Of a DNA stretch of 64,000 bases, positions 46,530 to 60,100 are shown one piece after another (the first letter of the stretch is position 1; each line of letters starts with the position of its first letter). The stretch spans positions 1 to 64,000 of the forward strand of contig ARYC01016939.1 in the NCBI GenBank assembly GCA_000711775.1, given 5' to 3'. The notes beneath the pieces were generated by a model. That model was not told where the DNA came from and did no database searches. It worked only from the letters and a program-made list of their open reading frames with translations. The DNA is from Oxytricha trifallax. Lineage: Eukaryota; Ciliophora; Spirotrichea; Sporadotrichida; Oxytrichidae. The position numbers and the translations under genes were made by a program.

Positions 46530-47130
46530 TGCTGAGTTAGTTAGGGCGGTTTTATTTTACTTTGAATGTTATTGCTAGATGGAATATTGAATGTGAGAGA
46601 TCTGATTTAGGATTAGAGGAAGTCTCAGTAGCTACAGTTGCTTTCCTATAGATGATACCTCAATACAGTAGAGGTATTCCAGTGGATGTCTAGCGTTTTT
46701 GAGCGAGTTTTGTGTCTTAAATCTTCAGGAAGTGGTTGAGGTAAATGTCTAGTCTCAAGCATGGTCATCTCTCTTTCGTAGTAATCATCCTCCACTGAGT
46801 AATCCCACTGATATCTGTTTCTCACTACAATTCTTCTAGTGACTGAAAAATTTCTTTAGAAAGAAAGCAATCGTGCTGCTAGAAAACTATTGCTCATTTT
46901 TAAAGATTATTAAATTATAATTAATTTACATTTGCAATTGTTATAACTCTTTTATCTTAAATTGCATCAAATTCAATAATGTATGTTTATAATTTTATAA
47001 TCATTATATTAAACTGTTAATTTAAACAGCACTTGCAAATTCTACGATTTCTTTGGTTATTTCCTCTGTGATGTTGGTCTTCCGCATAAAAAGTCATTCT
47101 TTGACTAGTTTCTTTCTAAAAATAATACAG
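46530..47130 (-). CDS. Hypothetical protein, paralogue of the 9-kb fragment
   Basis: An upstream exon at 47130-47035 reads MTFYAEDQHHRGNNQRNRRI. The main exon (about 46880-46610) reads RNRYQWDYSVEDDYYEREMT, then LETRHLPQPLPEDLRHKTRS and HWNTSTVLRYHLQESNCSY before TGA. Charged and Arg-rich, with no membrane segment. Homologous DNA at 9000-9390 is interrupted. No family recognised; the exon connection is inferred. Confidence 0.45.
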
Positions 47131-48879
47131 CTAATAAAAGAATTTTTCAAGATTTAACTTTATAAATTCAGATTCAATTAAAAATATTCATCAACTTAAC
47201 ATGAAATAAGAAAGTCAGACTATTCAATATTTATAGGAATTTTATATATTTTATATAAATAAAAAAAATTTAAATGTGATATTGTTTAAATTTCAATAAA
47301 AGAAAAATTATTGCTTTCCATATTAAGGTAAAAGTGATGAAAATCTAAATATTATTTTTAATATTATAATTCTGTTTTACTGAAGAATATAAGATAAAAT
47401 TAGGCAAGGCAACAAATTTCAAAAAATAAATTTACTATTTATTTATTCTATCTCTAATAAATTTAATAAATTAATAAAAAATACATAAATATTTTATTTT
47501 TAAATTGACTTTATTAGATAATATAAATTGATTTAATAAAAAATTAAGCTATTTAAAAAGAAATACTTTTATTATTTTAAAGAATGATTTAAGGAATATA
47601 TTCTAGAGATTAGTACAAGAAAGACAAAATAGATTAAGGCTATAGGTCATTTTTATTTTAAAATGAAAGGCATTTTAAAAATTATAAATTTATTTGAATT
47701 TAAAAAGCTTATGATTTGTATCTCTCTGCATTTTTTATTATAAGAGGGATTTTTGCAATGGTTATAAAAACTTTCAAAGTTTAAGTTCATAGTGAAAACA
47801 TTTGCCTTAAACTATGAGAGAGTTGTAAATAGCTCAAAATATTCTCAAATAAATAAATTGTAAATTTCTTAGAGGAATGTTTTACATTAGGAATAAAGAC
47901 AATTATTAAATTAGGAATATGAATTGGAAGTTAAAAATAAGTAATTACAGTTAAATTAAAATTGGCTGAAAATAAATATAATTAGGCTATAATCAAATTA
48001 AACCATCTTCAATGGATTATATTATAAAGGCATTTAAATCAAGCTAATTGTTTACTATTCAGTAAATATTTAGATAATTTAATCCAATAATAATAATGAA
48101 ATTTGCATTTATTTGTTATTAATTCTCAATCTTCATTCATAATAACAGAAAAGGTTTTCCAAACTCTAAATATAGTCTGCTAAATTCTTCACAAAAGTGT
48201 TTTATTGAAAGAATTCTTTGCAAGATTAATTTGGCATTTATATAAGTATTTTACTTCACATAACGCAGCTTCTTACCATAACTACTTAAATTATAACTAA
48301 CTTTTTAAGTTCAGAGGGTAAAATTTGAATTCAATTCCATTACCTTCTAATAATTTTGAATATATAATACAGTATAAAATACAAAAGAATTTCCTTTTTC
48401 AAAATGTAGTTCTTCTTAAAATTTTATCTTTAAGAACTAGAAATATTGATATTATTCTAAATTTCTATCATTAAGTTGGCAAAATTGATTTTAATAGATA
48501 AATTAATAAAATTTCAATTGGGGGAATTTAAAATTACTCCATGTTATTGTTTGATAAATAATATTCTAAACTAATCAGAACATATACAGTTAGATAAGTA
48601 TAATACATGATAAGGATATAATACAATTATAGTGTATTATAAATGCTAAAAATATAAAATGTACGAATTGGGTTTTTATATTGTCTTAAAACCATAGCTA
48701 ACTTTAAATTAAAAAGCTCTCCTTGCTAATAGGTGAATATTTGCGAGTAGAAATATGCAACTTAGTAAAACTACAAGTTAGTAGCTCTTAAAATTAATAT
48801 TTGAAATCGAATATTATAAGATTTAAAATTTGCTATAACTTATATCAATTATGCGCTTTCTTAAAATTTGTTTGAAACC
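47131..48879. other. AT-rich stretch with a possible diverged palindromic element
   Basis: About 47940-48150 shares words with the TA-flanked element in eRF3 (aattggctgaaa near the left end, ctcaatcttcattcataa at the right). Terminal repeats were not clear. No gene seen. Confidence 0.3.
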
Positions 48880-50740
48880 AAAACCTTTCCCCGCCAAATT
48901 GCACATTGAAATTTATATTTCCCAAGATCCCCGAAAAGAATGAATCTGGTCAATTAGACCTTGCTGAACACGAATACAAAATCAGAATTGAAAGATATAA
49001 AAAACGCGCAAAGTTATAGCAGTTTAAAGTTTTGTTTTAGGGATTGTTCTATTTAAAAAATATTTATCAATGTTTCTAAATAATATGTGAAAAATCAAGT
49101 CACCGATTGAACGATCAAAGAAATTTTCATAACAATTCAAATTAGTTTTTAGTAATTAAACAATGATTCTGATAAATTAGACCTCTCAGTTAAATTAATT
49201 TATATATATTTTAAAAAGAATTAATATTTAGACCTTGGAAATTTAAATGTTACTTTGTAAATGAGAGTTTCTGTCTAAGCTGCTAACATAGATGCTAATA
49301 TTTAGTGGATATGCTTAACTCCATTTCATTTAATGGGAAGGAATATTTATTATAAGCTATCATAATTGAAAATGAGCTACAAAAATTGAAAACAAGGTAT
49401 CAAAATTGTCTGATAGGACAAAATCAATTTTGATAGCCTTAAAACAATTCTGGTAACAATAAAATATATTAAAGTTATATTTCACATAATTTACATCTCT
49501 AGATTAAAAGACTTCGTCATAAAAATGATTTGATCGTTCATAAGTGAACTTGATTTTTCACATTTTATTAAGAAACATGGATTAATATTCATTAACAAGT
49601 ACAATCAACCCTTAAACAAAACTTTGAAATGGCTATAACTTTGCGTGTTTTGAAGATAAATTAATTCTGATTTTATAATCGTGTCTTAGCGAGGTCGAAA
49701 TGATCAGATCTGATATTTTCGGGAGTTTATGGAAAATATAAGTTGCAAGTTGAGTTTTGCAGAGGAAAGGTTCGGCTCCTTGTCCAAATATTAAAAATCG
49801 AAAAATGGACAAAATAACCGACCTATAACTTTTAAAAAAGACTATATATCTGGAGTTCCAGTGCACACTCTTGCTCAGGAGCAAATTTAGTGGATTTTCT
49901 TAATTCCAGGTCACCCCATGAATTTCCGTGACCCTCTCCCGTTGCCATGAAAACCCATAAAATGTATGTTCAACATACTCACTCATCAATTCCTAAATTT
50001 AATCTTCAAATGCCTGTATCTACGCGCGTTTTTAAGTTTAATCAATTCTGATTTTATAATCGTGCTTAGCGATGTCAAAATAAATAGAACCATTGTTTAT
50101 GGAATGATTTCATTAAAAACAAAGATTCTTATATTTAATCTTTTGAATTCGCTTCAAACTCTATATAATAAATGATTTAACACTTCTTACAAAAGAATTT
50201 AATATTTAAACATTTGAAATTTAAATGTTACTTTGTAAATGAGAGTTTGCATCTTAGCTGCTAAAGTAGATGCTAATATTAAGTGGATATGCTTAAATCC
50301 CTTTCATTTCATGGCAAGGAATATTTTTAATGAGCTATCAAAATTGAAAACAAGGTATCAAAATAGTCTGATAGGACAATTTCAATTTTGATAGCCTTAA
50401 AACAATTATGGCCCCTATAACTTTTGAAAATGACTATATATCTAGTGTCCCGGTGTTACACTCTTGATCAGGAGCCCAAATTAAGTGGATTTGCTTAATT
50501 CCTGATCACCTCATGGATTTCCGTGACCTCTCCCAATGATGTGCAAATCATAAAATTTAATGTTTAATATACTTATACATAGAATCCCAAAATTAAACTT
50601 TGAACTGCTTTTACTTTGCGTGTTTGAATATCTTTCAATTCTGATTTTGTATTCGTGCTCAGCGAGGTCTTATTAACCAGGTTTATTACTTAAAGGAGTT
50701 TTAAGGAAATGTAAATTGCATGTTGCATTTTTGGTTAAGA
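48880..50740. repeat. Cluster of inverted and direct repeats
   Basis: A unit containing a variant of GATTTTGTATTCGTG next to an AACTTTGCG word occurs four times: about 48880-49010 (minus), 49600-49790 (plus), 49985-50080 (plus) and 50590-50730 (plus). A second unit at 49190-49480 is repeated at 50200-50420, and a third at 49800-49960 is repeated at 50400-50570. The first two copies plus flanks form an inverted repeat with arms 48880-49165 and 49500-49790. No coding frame was supported. Confidence 0.7.
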
Positions 50741-52588
50741 GTTTGGTACAGAACAAATAACATCCTAATTTTTATGAATAAAAATTATTAATCTTTTAAA
50801 CTCTTATCAATATTTAGTTTCTTATAATTTAATAATATTAAATGCAAAAAATATATTAGTAAATTTTAATAAATTGTTTGTTTGAAAAATCACTGCATTA
50901 AGAAACATTAAAGTGTTGACGTCATCGAGTTTTCAGAAATTTGATTTATTTATCTTAATTTTTTAATATGCATAGGTTCTTATTCTAAATTATTATTGTT
51001 AGAATTACTATTAGATTATCTATCTTCTTAATTTTTAATGCTAAATACAAAAGATTAGGAAATTGTATAAATTAAATATAGAAAAAACAGTCATGTAATC
51101 GAAAGTTGAAATAAAAATATAAGTAATTATTGAAAATCTCAAATAAATGAGAGTATTTATACATATACTTCTAATAATATACTAAATGCCCTTATTTATT
51201 ATTATGCGATAATATATTTATTTAGAATTTCTAAAATAATTCTACTTTAGCGGAGCAAGTTTATACTTTTATATATTATGCATATTTATATTATTTTGTT
51301 ATTTTTACTTCATAAACATTTAATGCATCTCCCTGTCAGCGCATATAAATCCATGACCTCTGATATTAGTTCTGTATTAATTCATATTATATTCTCCTCA
51401 GTTATTCATCATTAATTTTAATTTATTTTCTATGAGAAAATGTAAATATAATTATCTGAGAAGAAGTAAATTAAATGATAATAATAGCATTACGTTGCTT
51501 TAAAATGTTAGTCTTAGTAAGAACCACTCCGCTCAATTTTTATTTGGAATAATCTGATTATTTTCTGTTTTGTCATAATAACAATTTTTAATTTTCTAAA
51601 AATTCACATACAATATTTATTAAGGTATTTTATTCTCTGTTTTACAGTTATCAGAAAAGATCCATAACAAATTCACCATTTATCAAATCACTTTTAGTGC
51701 ATTCATATTTTAAAACTCAATTCTATTAAAATGATTTAAATAAATCAGGGGTGCTATCAATTATTGCAATTCAATTAATATCTCAAAATATGAAAATAAA
51801 TCTTTGCTTATTAATTGCATCAATGAAAATCACAATAAAATAATGGTTTAATGTTTTTGGTTGCCCATCAGTTATTGTTTGAAATCTATAAAAATTGATA
51901 ATAACTTTATATAAATAATGAACTTATTGCATTGCACTAAATAGCACTTTATTTCGAAAACTGGTAAAAGCTTACCAAATACACTATGACAAAAAATGTC
52001 CTCTCCATTCCAATAAAGTTAAATAATTGATTCTTTTTACAATAATTTATTTAAATTATAATACAACTTTGTAACTGGATTCATCTCTAATATTATTAAT
52101 TTTATGATAATATTGCAAGATTTTAATTATCAAACATATAAAAGTATATTTATTTATTAAAGTTTGCTTTTAAATTAATAAACAATTCATAATTCTTTAA
52201 AAAAGAACAAGGAATAAACTAAGAAATATTTTACACTTTCAAGAATGAAACTATATTTTAATTACTATTATAAATTTAAACATTAAATTTATTATTCTTG
52301 GTTTCTTAATAATATCAAATTTTTAAATAAAACATAAGTCATTAAGTATGTATTGTAATAATAATAATAGTATTAAAATAAACTTTAAACCATTGCATTA
52401 AAAAAGATATAAGGATTCATCTCTAGATTTTAGTATTTCACATTTTACTTATTAAATTATTTTTATTCTTATTATTTAATGTTATGTATTCAATCTTTAG
52501 AAATATATATTTCTATATAAAAATAATATGTTAGTAAATTTCTCAATATTGAAAAGGTTATTGAAAATGACTAAAGCTGTTGAAATAT
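50741..52588. other. AT-rich non-coding stretch
   Basis: No gene or repeat seen on either strand. Confidence 0.5.
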
Positions 52589-53049
52589 ATTATTAATATA
52601 GTATTTTCAAAATGGGGAAATTGTAAAAATAAAATTCAAATTTAAATTTAATTAATAAAAACAGCCACTAACTTGCATGAGGCTTAAATAGAATTTGATA
52701 TAGTAAGTATCCAAAATGTATGTATGTAATGGCCGTTACTATGCACCAACTTCATGAAAAGTTGGAAAGCTCGAATCCTGCTTTGGAATTTCTTTTTTTT
52801 GAGTTCCAATATATTTTTAATTAATTTTAAAACAAAAATAAAAGAAATTCCAAAGCAGGATTCGAACTTTCCAACTTTTCATGAAGTTGGTGCATAGTAA
52901 CGGCCATTACATACATACATTTTTGGATACTTACTATATCAAATTCTATTTAAACCTCATGCAAATTAGTGGCTGTTTTTATTAATTAAATTTAAATTTG
53001 AATTTTATTTTTACAATTTCCCCATTTTGAAAATACTATATTAATAATT
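52589..53049. repeat. Foldback element with tRNA-like promoter word in the arms
   Basis: Arms 52589-52797 and 52837-53049 are near-perfect inverted copies around a 40-bp AT-rich centre. The left arm contains GCTCGAATCC at about 52768, one base from the RNA polymerase III B-box consensus, preceded by a short hairpin and followed by a T8 run, the form of a Pol III terminator. No complete tRNA cloverleaf could be drawn. It may be an inverted SINE-like pair or a foldback MITE. Confidence 0.7.
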
Positions 53050-53109
53050 GGGAAATTATATAATAAAAATGCTTACTAGTCTACTCTTCTTAATCACTTT
53101 TCTAGTATG

Positions 53110-53508
53110 AATTTTTTATTATGTTAGAAAGGCTGATTTACATAAGAAGGTACAGAAAAAGTTTTTAAATTTCCTGAAATTATCAGTAAGTTTGCGTATT
53201 CAGCTTTAAATGTCATGAATTCTGACTTGATACATAGATTTTATTAGGTTGCTGGTTTCTTAATTTATAAACAAATTTTGGAATTGGTGGTTAGAAATAC
53301 ACACTAAGCTAATCAGCCTAAAAAATGGCATCATAAATAAAAGGAAATTTATTACACCTGTAAAATGAGATTTCACTCAAATCATAATAGACAAAGTAAC
53401 TATCATAAAGATATTAAATTAATAAGTACAGTAAGTTTAATGTCAGAATCACTTGCTGTATTACCAAGTGAAAATAGTAAAGCCCACTCTTCTTGCTCTG
53501 TAGAATGA
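53110..53508 (+). CDS. Small hypothetical protein, two exons seen
   Basis: Exon RKADLHKKVQKKFLNFLKLS ends at a GTAAGT donor near 53187. A 55-60 bp intron ends TTATTAG near 53249. The next exon reads VAGFLIYKQILELVVRNTHQ, continuing through a Cys/His-rich stretch YTCKMRFHSNHNRQSNYH to TGA 53506-53508. The Cys/His stretch is not a proper zinc finger. The first exon is missing because a TGA lies just upstream. Confidence 0.4.
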
Positions 53509-55789
53509 CAAAAATTATTTTCTAAAAATTCTTTAGAAATATTATAAGAGAAATTATTTTGTGTAGCCTCATCTTTTATTTGGTGAAGTAATTACTTAAT
53601 TGATAATTGTATTTGGTCTTATAAAATATTTTAATTAAATTTAATATAAATATATTCTTAACTTACCTATTGATTTAAATTAAGAACCACTATTTATAGT
53701 AATTTTTTAACATAATAAAATAATATTAGTGATTTAGAATAAGTTGACGGAATTGTAATATGTAAAATTCATGGATAAAATTCTTGAATAATAAATGTAT
53801 GAAATTTAAAATATTATAATCTTTTATTCATAAAAAATGACTTTATTAACTTTGGTAAATGATCTATAATCCATTTTAATTAAATGCCATCAATTAAGAT
53901 ATTTTTTTTTCATTTTACAATTTAAAATGGAGGATTATTTTTGTTTATGTTTAAAATGTTGATAATTAATATTTGAAATTATTATTAAATTTCTTAAAAT
54001 CTTTTTATTAAATCAATATAATAAGTTTAGATACATTTTATCTATTATTTTAATTATCAAGTCAAGTATATTTAATTTATAGCATTGTAAACTTAGTTAT
54101 TCATAACAATAATTAAATTTATTTTTCTTATTTATTTTAGATGCATTTTTAAGTAATTTATAAAATATAATTTTGTAAAAGATGTGATAAGAAAATAATT
54201 ATATTTATATGTACTTTTATCTCACTTTTAATATAATTAATGAAGTTAGTAATGAATTTATATAATGAAATTTGTAAATATTAGTTTATCATGCGTTAAC
54301 GTCTTTTAAGGAATTTTTACTTTTTTTAATGCCATGACCAATTGCAAAGTATCCTTAATCCTCTTTGAAAATTTTATTTAATTTATTCATTTATTAGTCT
54401 TGATAATTATGATTGTTTAATAATGATTTTAATTTTTTGCTTGATTTTTATTTTTTTATTCATTATTTTTTAATTAATTATCCAAATATAGCTTTCTGTT
54501 GTTTATGTTTTAAGATTCAGGATTATATTAATATATGGATTTGTTGCAAGTATATTTACCCAAGATATTCCACCTTAAATTGATGTTTTAATTTATTATT
54601 TTTCTAGCGAGATGATGACTAATAATTTCAAATGATATATATATCTATATATAATATAAAATTTATATAATTTATTCTTATATTCTCATTTTGCAATATA
54701 ATTAAAGCCAACTAAATACTAATGTCAGTTACATTTTATCATTATTGATTTAACAGTGAAAATTAGTTTTGCTAAGATTTTAAGGACTACAAATAAGGTA
54801 GATTTTTGAAATATTCAAGATTTTACCCTTTGGTCAAAGAATAAGATTTTTAAAGATTTAAATCAAGCGAGTTTTTTTAAAAAATAAAATGAAATATTGT
54901 TACTATTTACGGGTTCTTGCATTAATCTATTAATATTATTGAAAGATTTACAAAATCTTATTTTATAATAAATCTTTTTCATTTTTTATTTATTGAGCAA
55001 ATCTTTTACAAACATAGTAATACTAAAATAAATTAACAATATTAAAGAGGTTTTAATTTGGCTTTTTATTAAGGAGATGGAAATCTATTATTTAAGCTCA
55101 TATCCTATTTATGTTCATTAAAGCATGTTTCTAAATTGAATTAGCTTTTTCTCTGTTTACTTAAATATTATTCATTATATCTTGACTAAATTTTATATAT
55201 ACTCAAATTTCTTGTATTCGAATCTTAATTATTAATGACTATTGGTTTTATAAAAAAGTATCTTGTTTTAAATCGAAATATTGATAAAAATCTGATTTAT
55301 CTTTGCTTTAAGAATTAGATTTGTCAATTTGGTTTCTCATCGGAGATAGATTAAAATTACTTTAGCAACTCTGCATCACTTAGTATTAATTTGCCAAGAT
55401 ATATTCCTATTTTACTTACTGGAGTAATATCCTCAGCTAAATCTAATAGTTAATTCGAATACTTACTTAAACTTTTTAGCTTCAGAATAGCATTACTTTC
55501 ATTGCTGATTTAAGATTGGGGAATAATTTACTAATTTAATAGTTGAGTTTAGGAATTTTTTAGCATATATGAGGTTCTTAGTTTTTAAAGAGAGTCTATT
55601 TTACCTATTATTATTCTTATTACAAATGGTGTCAATTTTGAAAGTCAGTAGAGAAATAAAGTGCAATTTAAATATATCAAGATACTTATTAAACAAGAAT
55701 ATTTATGACTTTATTAATTGATGATTACTATAAAGGAAAATAAAGTCATTACTACATTTTAATTCTGTGAGTTATTCTTATGCAAGAAA
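53509..55789. other. AT-rich non-coding stretch
   Basis: No gene or repeat seen. Confidence 0.5.
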
Positions 55790-56995
55790 AACAATTAATT
55801 TAACTTATAAAAGCAATTAATAATAATCCAAATATAATTGGGAAGAAGTGGCTAATGAAGTAAAAGAGTCCATTTAATTGAGATATTCGCTTTCATAAGG
55901 TTTGATTGATCGAACAAATTGCATGTCATGTAGATGTAAATGACAATTACACATATCACAGCCTAAAAAGAATTAATTTCAAATGGTTGATCTACCTACA
56001 TATAATTATAAAATATTTGCTAAGAAAAATTAATTTAATTGTTTCTAGAACCTAGAAAATGACACAGTAATAGCAATATAAATAATTCTTCTAATATTAA
56101 TGACTCCATTTTGCCAGTAGAAGGTATTATCTTTAAAGCCAATATAGTAAAGCAAAAATTGCTTGATTATATCGATTTAATTCAATCTATTCTTGTTTTT
56201 ATTAAGCATCAATATGATAAGTAAGGGGTATCCAATAACCCATATGATTATGACTGGTAGAGTAAAATAGAAAATGTAAAAGTAGTGGTCATCATTCCAG
56301 CATTCTATCTAAAAATCCTTACTTAAATATGAAAAAACTCCTCAATTGTTATGCAGTTGAACATCCCAAATGTATAATATTATACTTAATAAATGTGTAA
56401 CTTAAAATAGTAGGATATGTAAGAAATATAAAGACCATAGTTGTATAATTATCTTAAATTCTTGCTTTGAAGCATGTCAGGTTTAGTATAATACTTCAAT
56501 TAAATTAAATAACTATACTTAGTTATAGATTATATTAAGTTTTTAAGTCATTTTAATTAAGAAAAAATGAATTACTTAAAATATCCATTTATTAAGCTTC
56601 AAGATGACAAAAGATAGGCTAAAAACGAAGATTGGAAGTATTAAGAAAAATAGCATTCCAAACACATATTTACTAAAGCTATCAAGAGAACCTGATGATT
56701 AAAAATATATGATTTACTAAATTTGGTTGAAACAGGTAATTTACTTTGATAAAACTTTAGTTAAAACAAGTAGCAGACAAAAATAATTGGTAAACATTAT
56801 AGCGGTACTCATAGCTGAGAAATTTTCGAAATATTTTTCAATATTTAAGGCCAATCTAAATTTAAATCCCTTGCCATCAAAATCTCCAAGAAATAGCTTG
56901 CCAAAATTCTAAAAAGAACCGAATGATCTTTCTTTCTGCTTGGGTTCTTCATTAATATCCTAAGTTAAAGGGGGGGGGGTTTATTAATTTTTATA
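55790..56995 (+). CDS. Partial gene with a SANT/Myb-like start
   Basis: ATG 55790 gives MQEKQLIQLIKAINNNPN, and in the neighbouring frame YNWEEVANEVKESIQ follows, together like one SANT/Myb repeat (L-x-x-AI ... NW-x-x-VA). Further open blocks on this strand read NDSILPVEGIIFKANIVKQK, LLDYIDLIQSILVFIKHQYD (56.1 kb), NYLKYPFIKLQDDKRQAKNE (56.57 kb) and PSKSPRNSLPKFQKEPNDLS (56.87 kb), ending near a G10 run at 56970-56979. Frames change between blocks, so introns, germline spacers or decay are present. Whether all blocks belong to one gene is uncertain. Confidence 0.4.
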
Positions 56996-57149
56996 TCATA
57001 TTTAATTAGTTTAATTAAATACAACAAATATGTTTATAAAATATAAAAGTTATCAAATTATTTTAATAATTGAATACCATAATTATATTTTTTGTAGCAA
57101 AAATACTAAGATTTAATTTAAGTTAATTATTATCCCATAATTCAATTAT

Positions 57150-60100
57150 AAATGATATAGTATTTACAGTAATAATATAATAAAGTATAGCGCCAAAGAA
57201 AGTAGAATTGCTAGCATTATGAAGCTTTTTTCAATTAAGTTACCACATACCTCGCAAACATCCTAACAAACCTTAGCATAATATTTTCTTTCTGTTCATT
57301 CCAACCTGTGCACTTAAAAGCATAAAGAGCCCTTATAGCCCTTCTAACAATTTTGGATACCTCCACCTCTATATCAAATTAATATGTATTTTTAAATATT
57401 TACAAGCAAGCTGCTGGATTAGTACATTCATATATTGATTCTGATTGATTTGAAAATCTCCAGTAGCCGCTAAGAGGTTAAATGGTTGAATCTCCTTTAC
57501 AAAAAGAATTCAAAGGACATCTTTTGCAAATAGTTTGATTTGTTCAATGATAAAACTGCCAAGAGGACACTCAATGCATCTATTTTTAAATTAAGTGTAA
57601 AATTTGCTTACTATCTATTTTAAAGTACCTAGCCATTCTCATATGGTAATATATTGAATGAACTTAGTATCTGAAATAATTTTAGCATCATTTAAATCAA
57701 TAACTTTCAGAACCATTATTGATCCTGGTTCTCCAATGACCGATATTGAAGGTGAGGCAACACCTGCAGAGACTAAGTAACTTAGTTCTCCTACTACAGA
57801 AGCATTTAGATACACTGATTATATCAATATTTATGTCGAAAAGTTATCTTAAATTATTTATCCATCTTCATCAAGAACTGCTTTCTTTAAATCAGGGGAT
57901 TGTATATTCTTGTTGTTCACTATTGATAGCTAACTATTATTTATGAAAGCTAATTAATCTTTGTTGCCAACAAAATTTTGTCCAAACACAGCATTACTAT
58001 CTAAAAAAATCACATCACTACTTATAAAAGGCCAAATTAAGATATATGATGTTTGTATAATTTTAACAAAAAATAATTATTTATTAATAATAATTAAATT
58101 AATTAACTATTTTAATTGATAAAAATTTCACTGCCTAATTTATTTATAAATAATAGCTCCTCCTTTTTTATAAGCCATATTGTTTTAAAAATTTGAGGAT
58201 TTAATAAAGCTATTTTGTGAATAATCAAATTGCGATGTCTCTGTAATTAATTCCAAATATAGTGCGCCACCAGAGAGAACAGCAGTGTTATTGATAAAAG
58301 TTGAATTTTATATTTTGATGTCGGAATGAGTCAAATTTAAGGCTGCACCTTATTCAGCTTATAAATTTGAGAACTAGCAGTTCATTATTATAATGGGATT
58401 AAATGCAGATTATTTTAAGTTTTATACGTATAAAGCACCACTAGATCAATTAAATATGTTTTATATAATATCATAAATCTTGTTGAAGTAATATTATCGA
58501 AATAAGAGTAAATAATCTAAAATTCGCTATCTATTGCTTTAATCACTATAATCCTCCATCTTGAGACTTCTAAAGTCTTTATTACTGTTATATTGATCCA
58601 GAAATATTTGAAAATACTGAATTGTTCATTATACTTGAGGATGATTATAGTCGCATAAAGTAATTCTTAAAGTTGCTTAAATACATTGAATTTAAGTTAA
58701 CTTTTGAATCTACTGCACAGATTAAAAGTGAAATTATTTAGAATTAATAATAATATCATACATTTATTATAGATTAATCCCAAATATGCAGAAGATGAGA
58801 CTTCATTTATGATTATTTATATCATATCAAGCTAGCCTTTATCAATGAGGATAAATGTACTGAATTACTAGCTCTACAAGTTGATTTATTCAATTGTTGA
58901 ACTAGTAATGATAGATGTTGAAGAGGAGATTTGGAGAAAGTTGTTTGAAATATTAGTTATAGTTAAGTTATATATCTCTATTTCTGATTGTTCTTAAGCT
59001 ATAAATAAACTTCCAGCATCTTCATATAAACTAAAAATATTTAACATATAAATATTATTCTATGATTAAGAACTAATTAATTGAGTTTCACTGTATTATA
59101 GTCATTTTAATAAAATAATGGCGCTTTTAAGAAAACTTCTCTGAGAGTTATAAAAAATATAAAAGCTTATATTAATATATATATAAATTAAAATTTATGT
59201 TTGAAATTAGTATTTTTAATTGAAATTAACCTATTTCTAAAAAAAAGTTATGTTTTATAATAATTATTTAAACTTTAATTATGTATGATACCTTAATAAA
59301 TTTCGAAAAAGTTAAATAATATAAAATTAGATATATAAAGGTTCCCTTAGTTCATTTGAACTATATTCTATATAGAACAGTTTATAAGCAAGAAATTAAT
59401 CAATGAAACTTGAGATCTTGATTAAGCATCAACTAAAGAACTAAAAATTAATTATTAACTAAAATATTTTACTTTAAATTTGAAACCTTCAAGCTTTAAG
59501 TGTTCTCTAATGAGGATTTTAGAATCAAAATTTGTGATTAATTTAAGAATGTTAATTATATTATTACTGAGTTTCTAATTTCATTTCTTTCACCCGAATT
59601 TATCAAATACAAAAGCTTGCCTTAAGATCCATTATTTACTAAAATTTACTCTCATAGAGCATTATAATTCCATCATCACCTATATAAACTAATCCACCAT
59701 ACTAAGCTGAATTATTATTGCTAAAATTAATTTAATTAAAATTTGACTTTAATTTAACGTACTTATATACATTTATTAATAATATATGAAATTAATATTT
59801 GATTCTCTAATATTTTACTATTCCCATGAAAATTATAATAATTTAAGTTTCAAAAATTTAAATGTATTCAACATAGTAAATAGTCGTTGTCATTTAGCGA
59901 GATTAATTTTTAGATATTAAGATTTATGAATGATTCTACTCTTATTCAATTTTAAATGAAAATTAGAAATTAAAAAATAATTCATTTTTGTTTTATCAAT
60001 AATTCCCAAAGAATTATTGATCAATATTGATATAATACAATTAAATGGGAAATTTAGATTGAATTTTTTGACCCCATCCTAATTAGTGGCAGTTAACATT

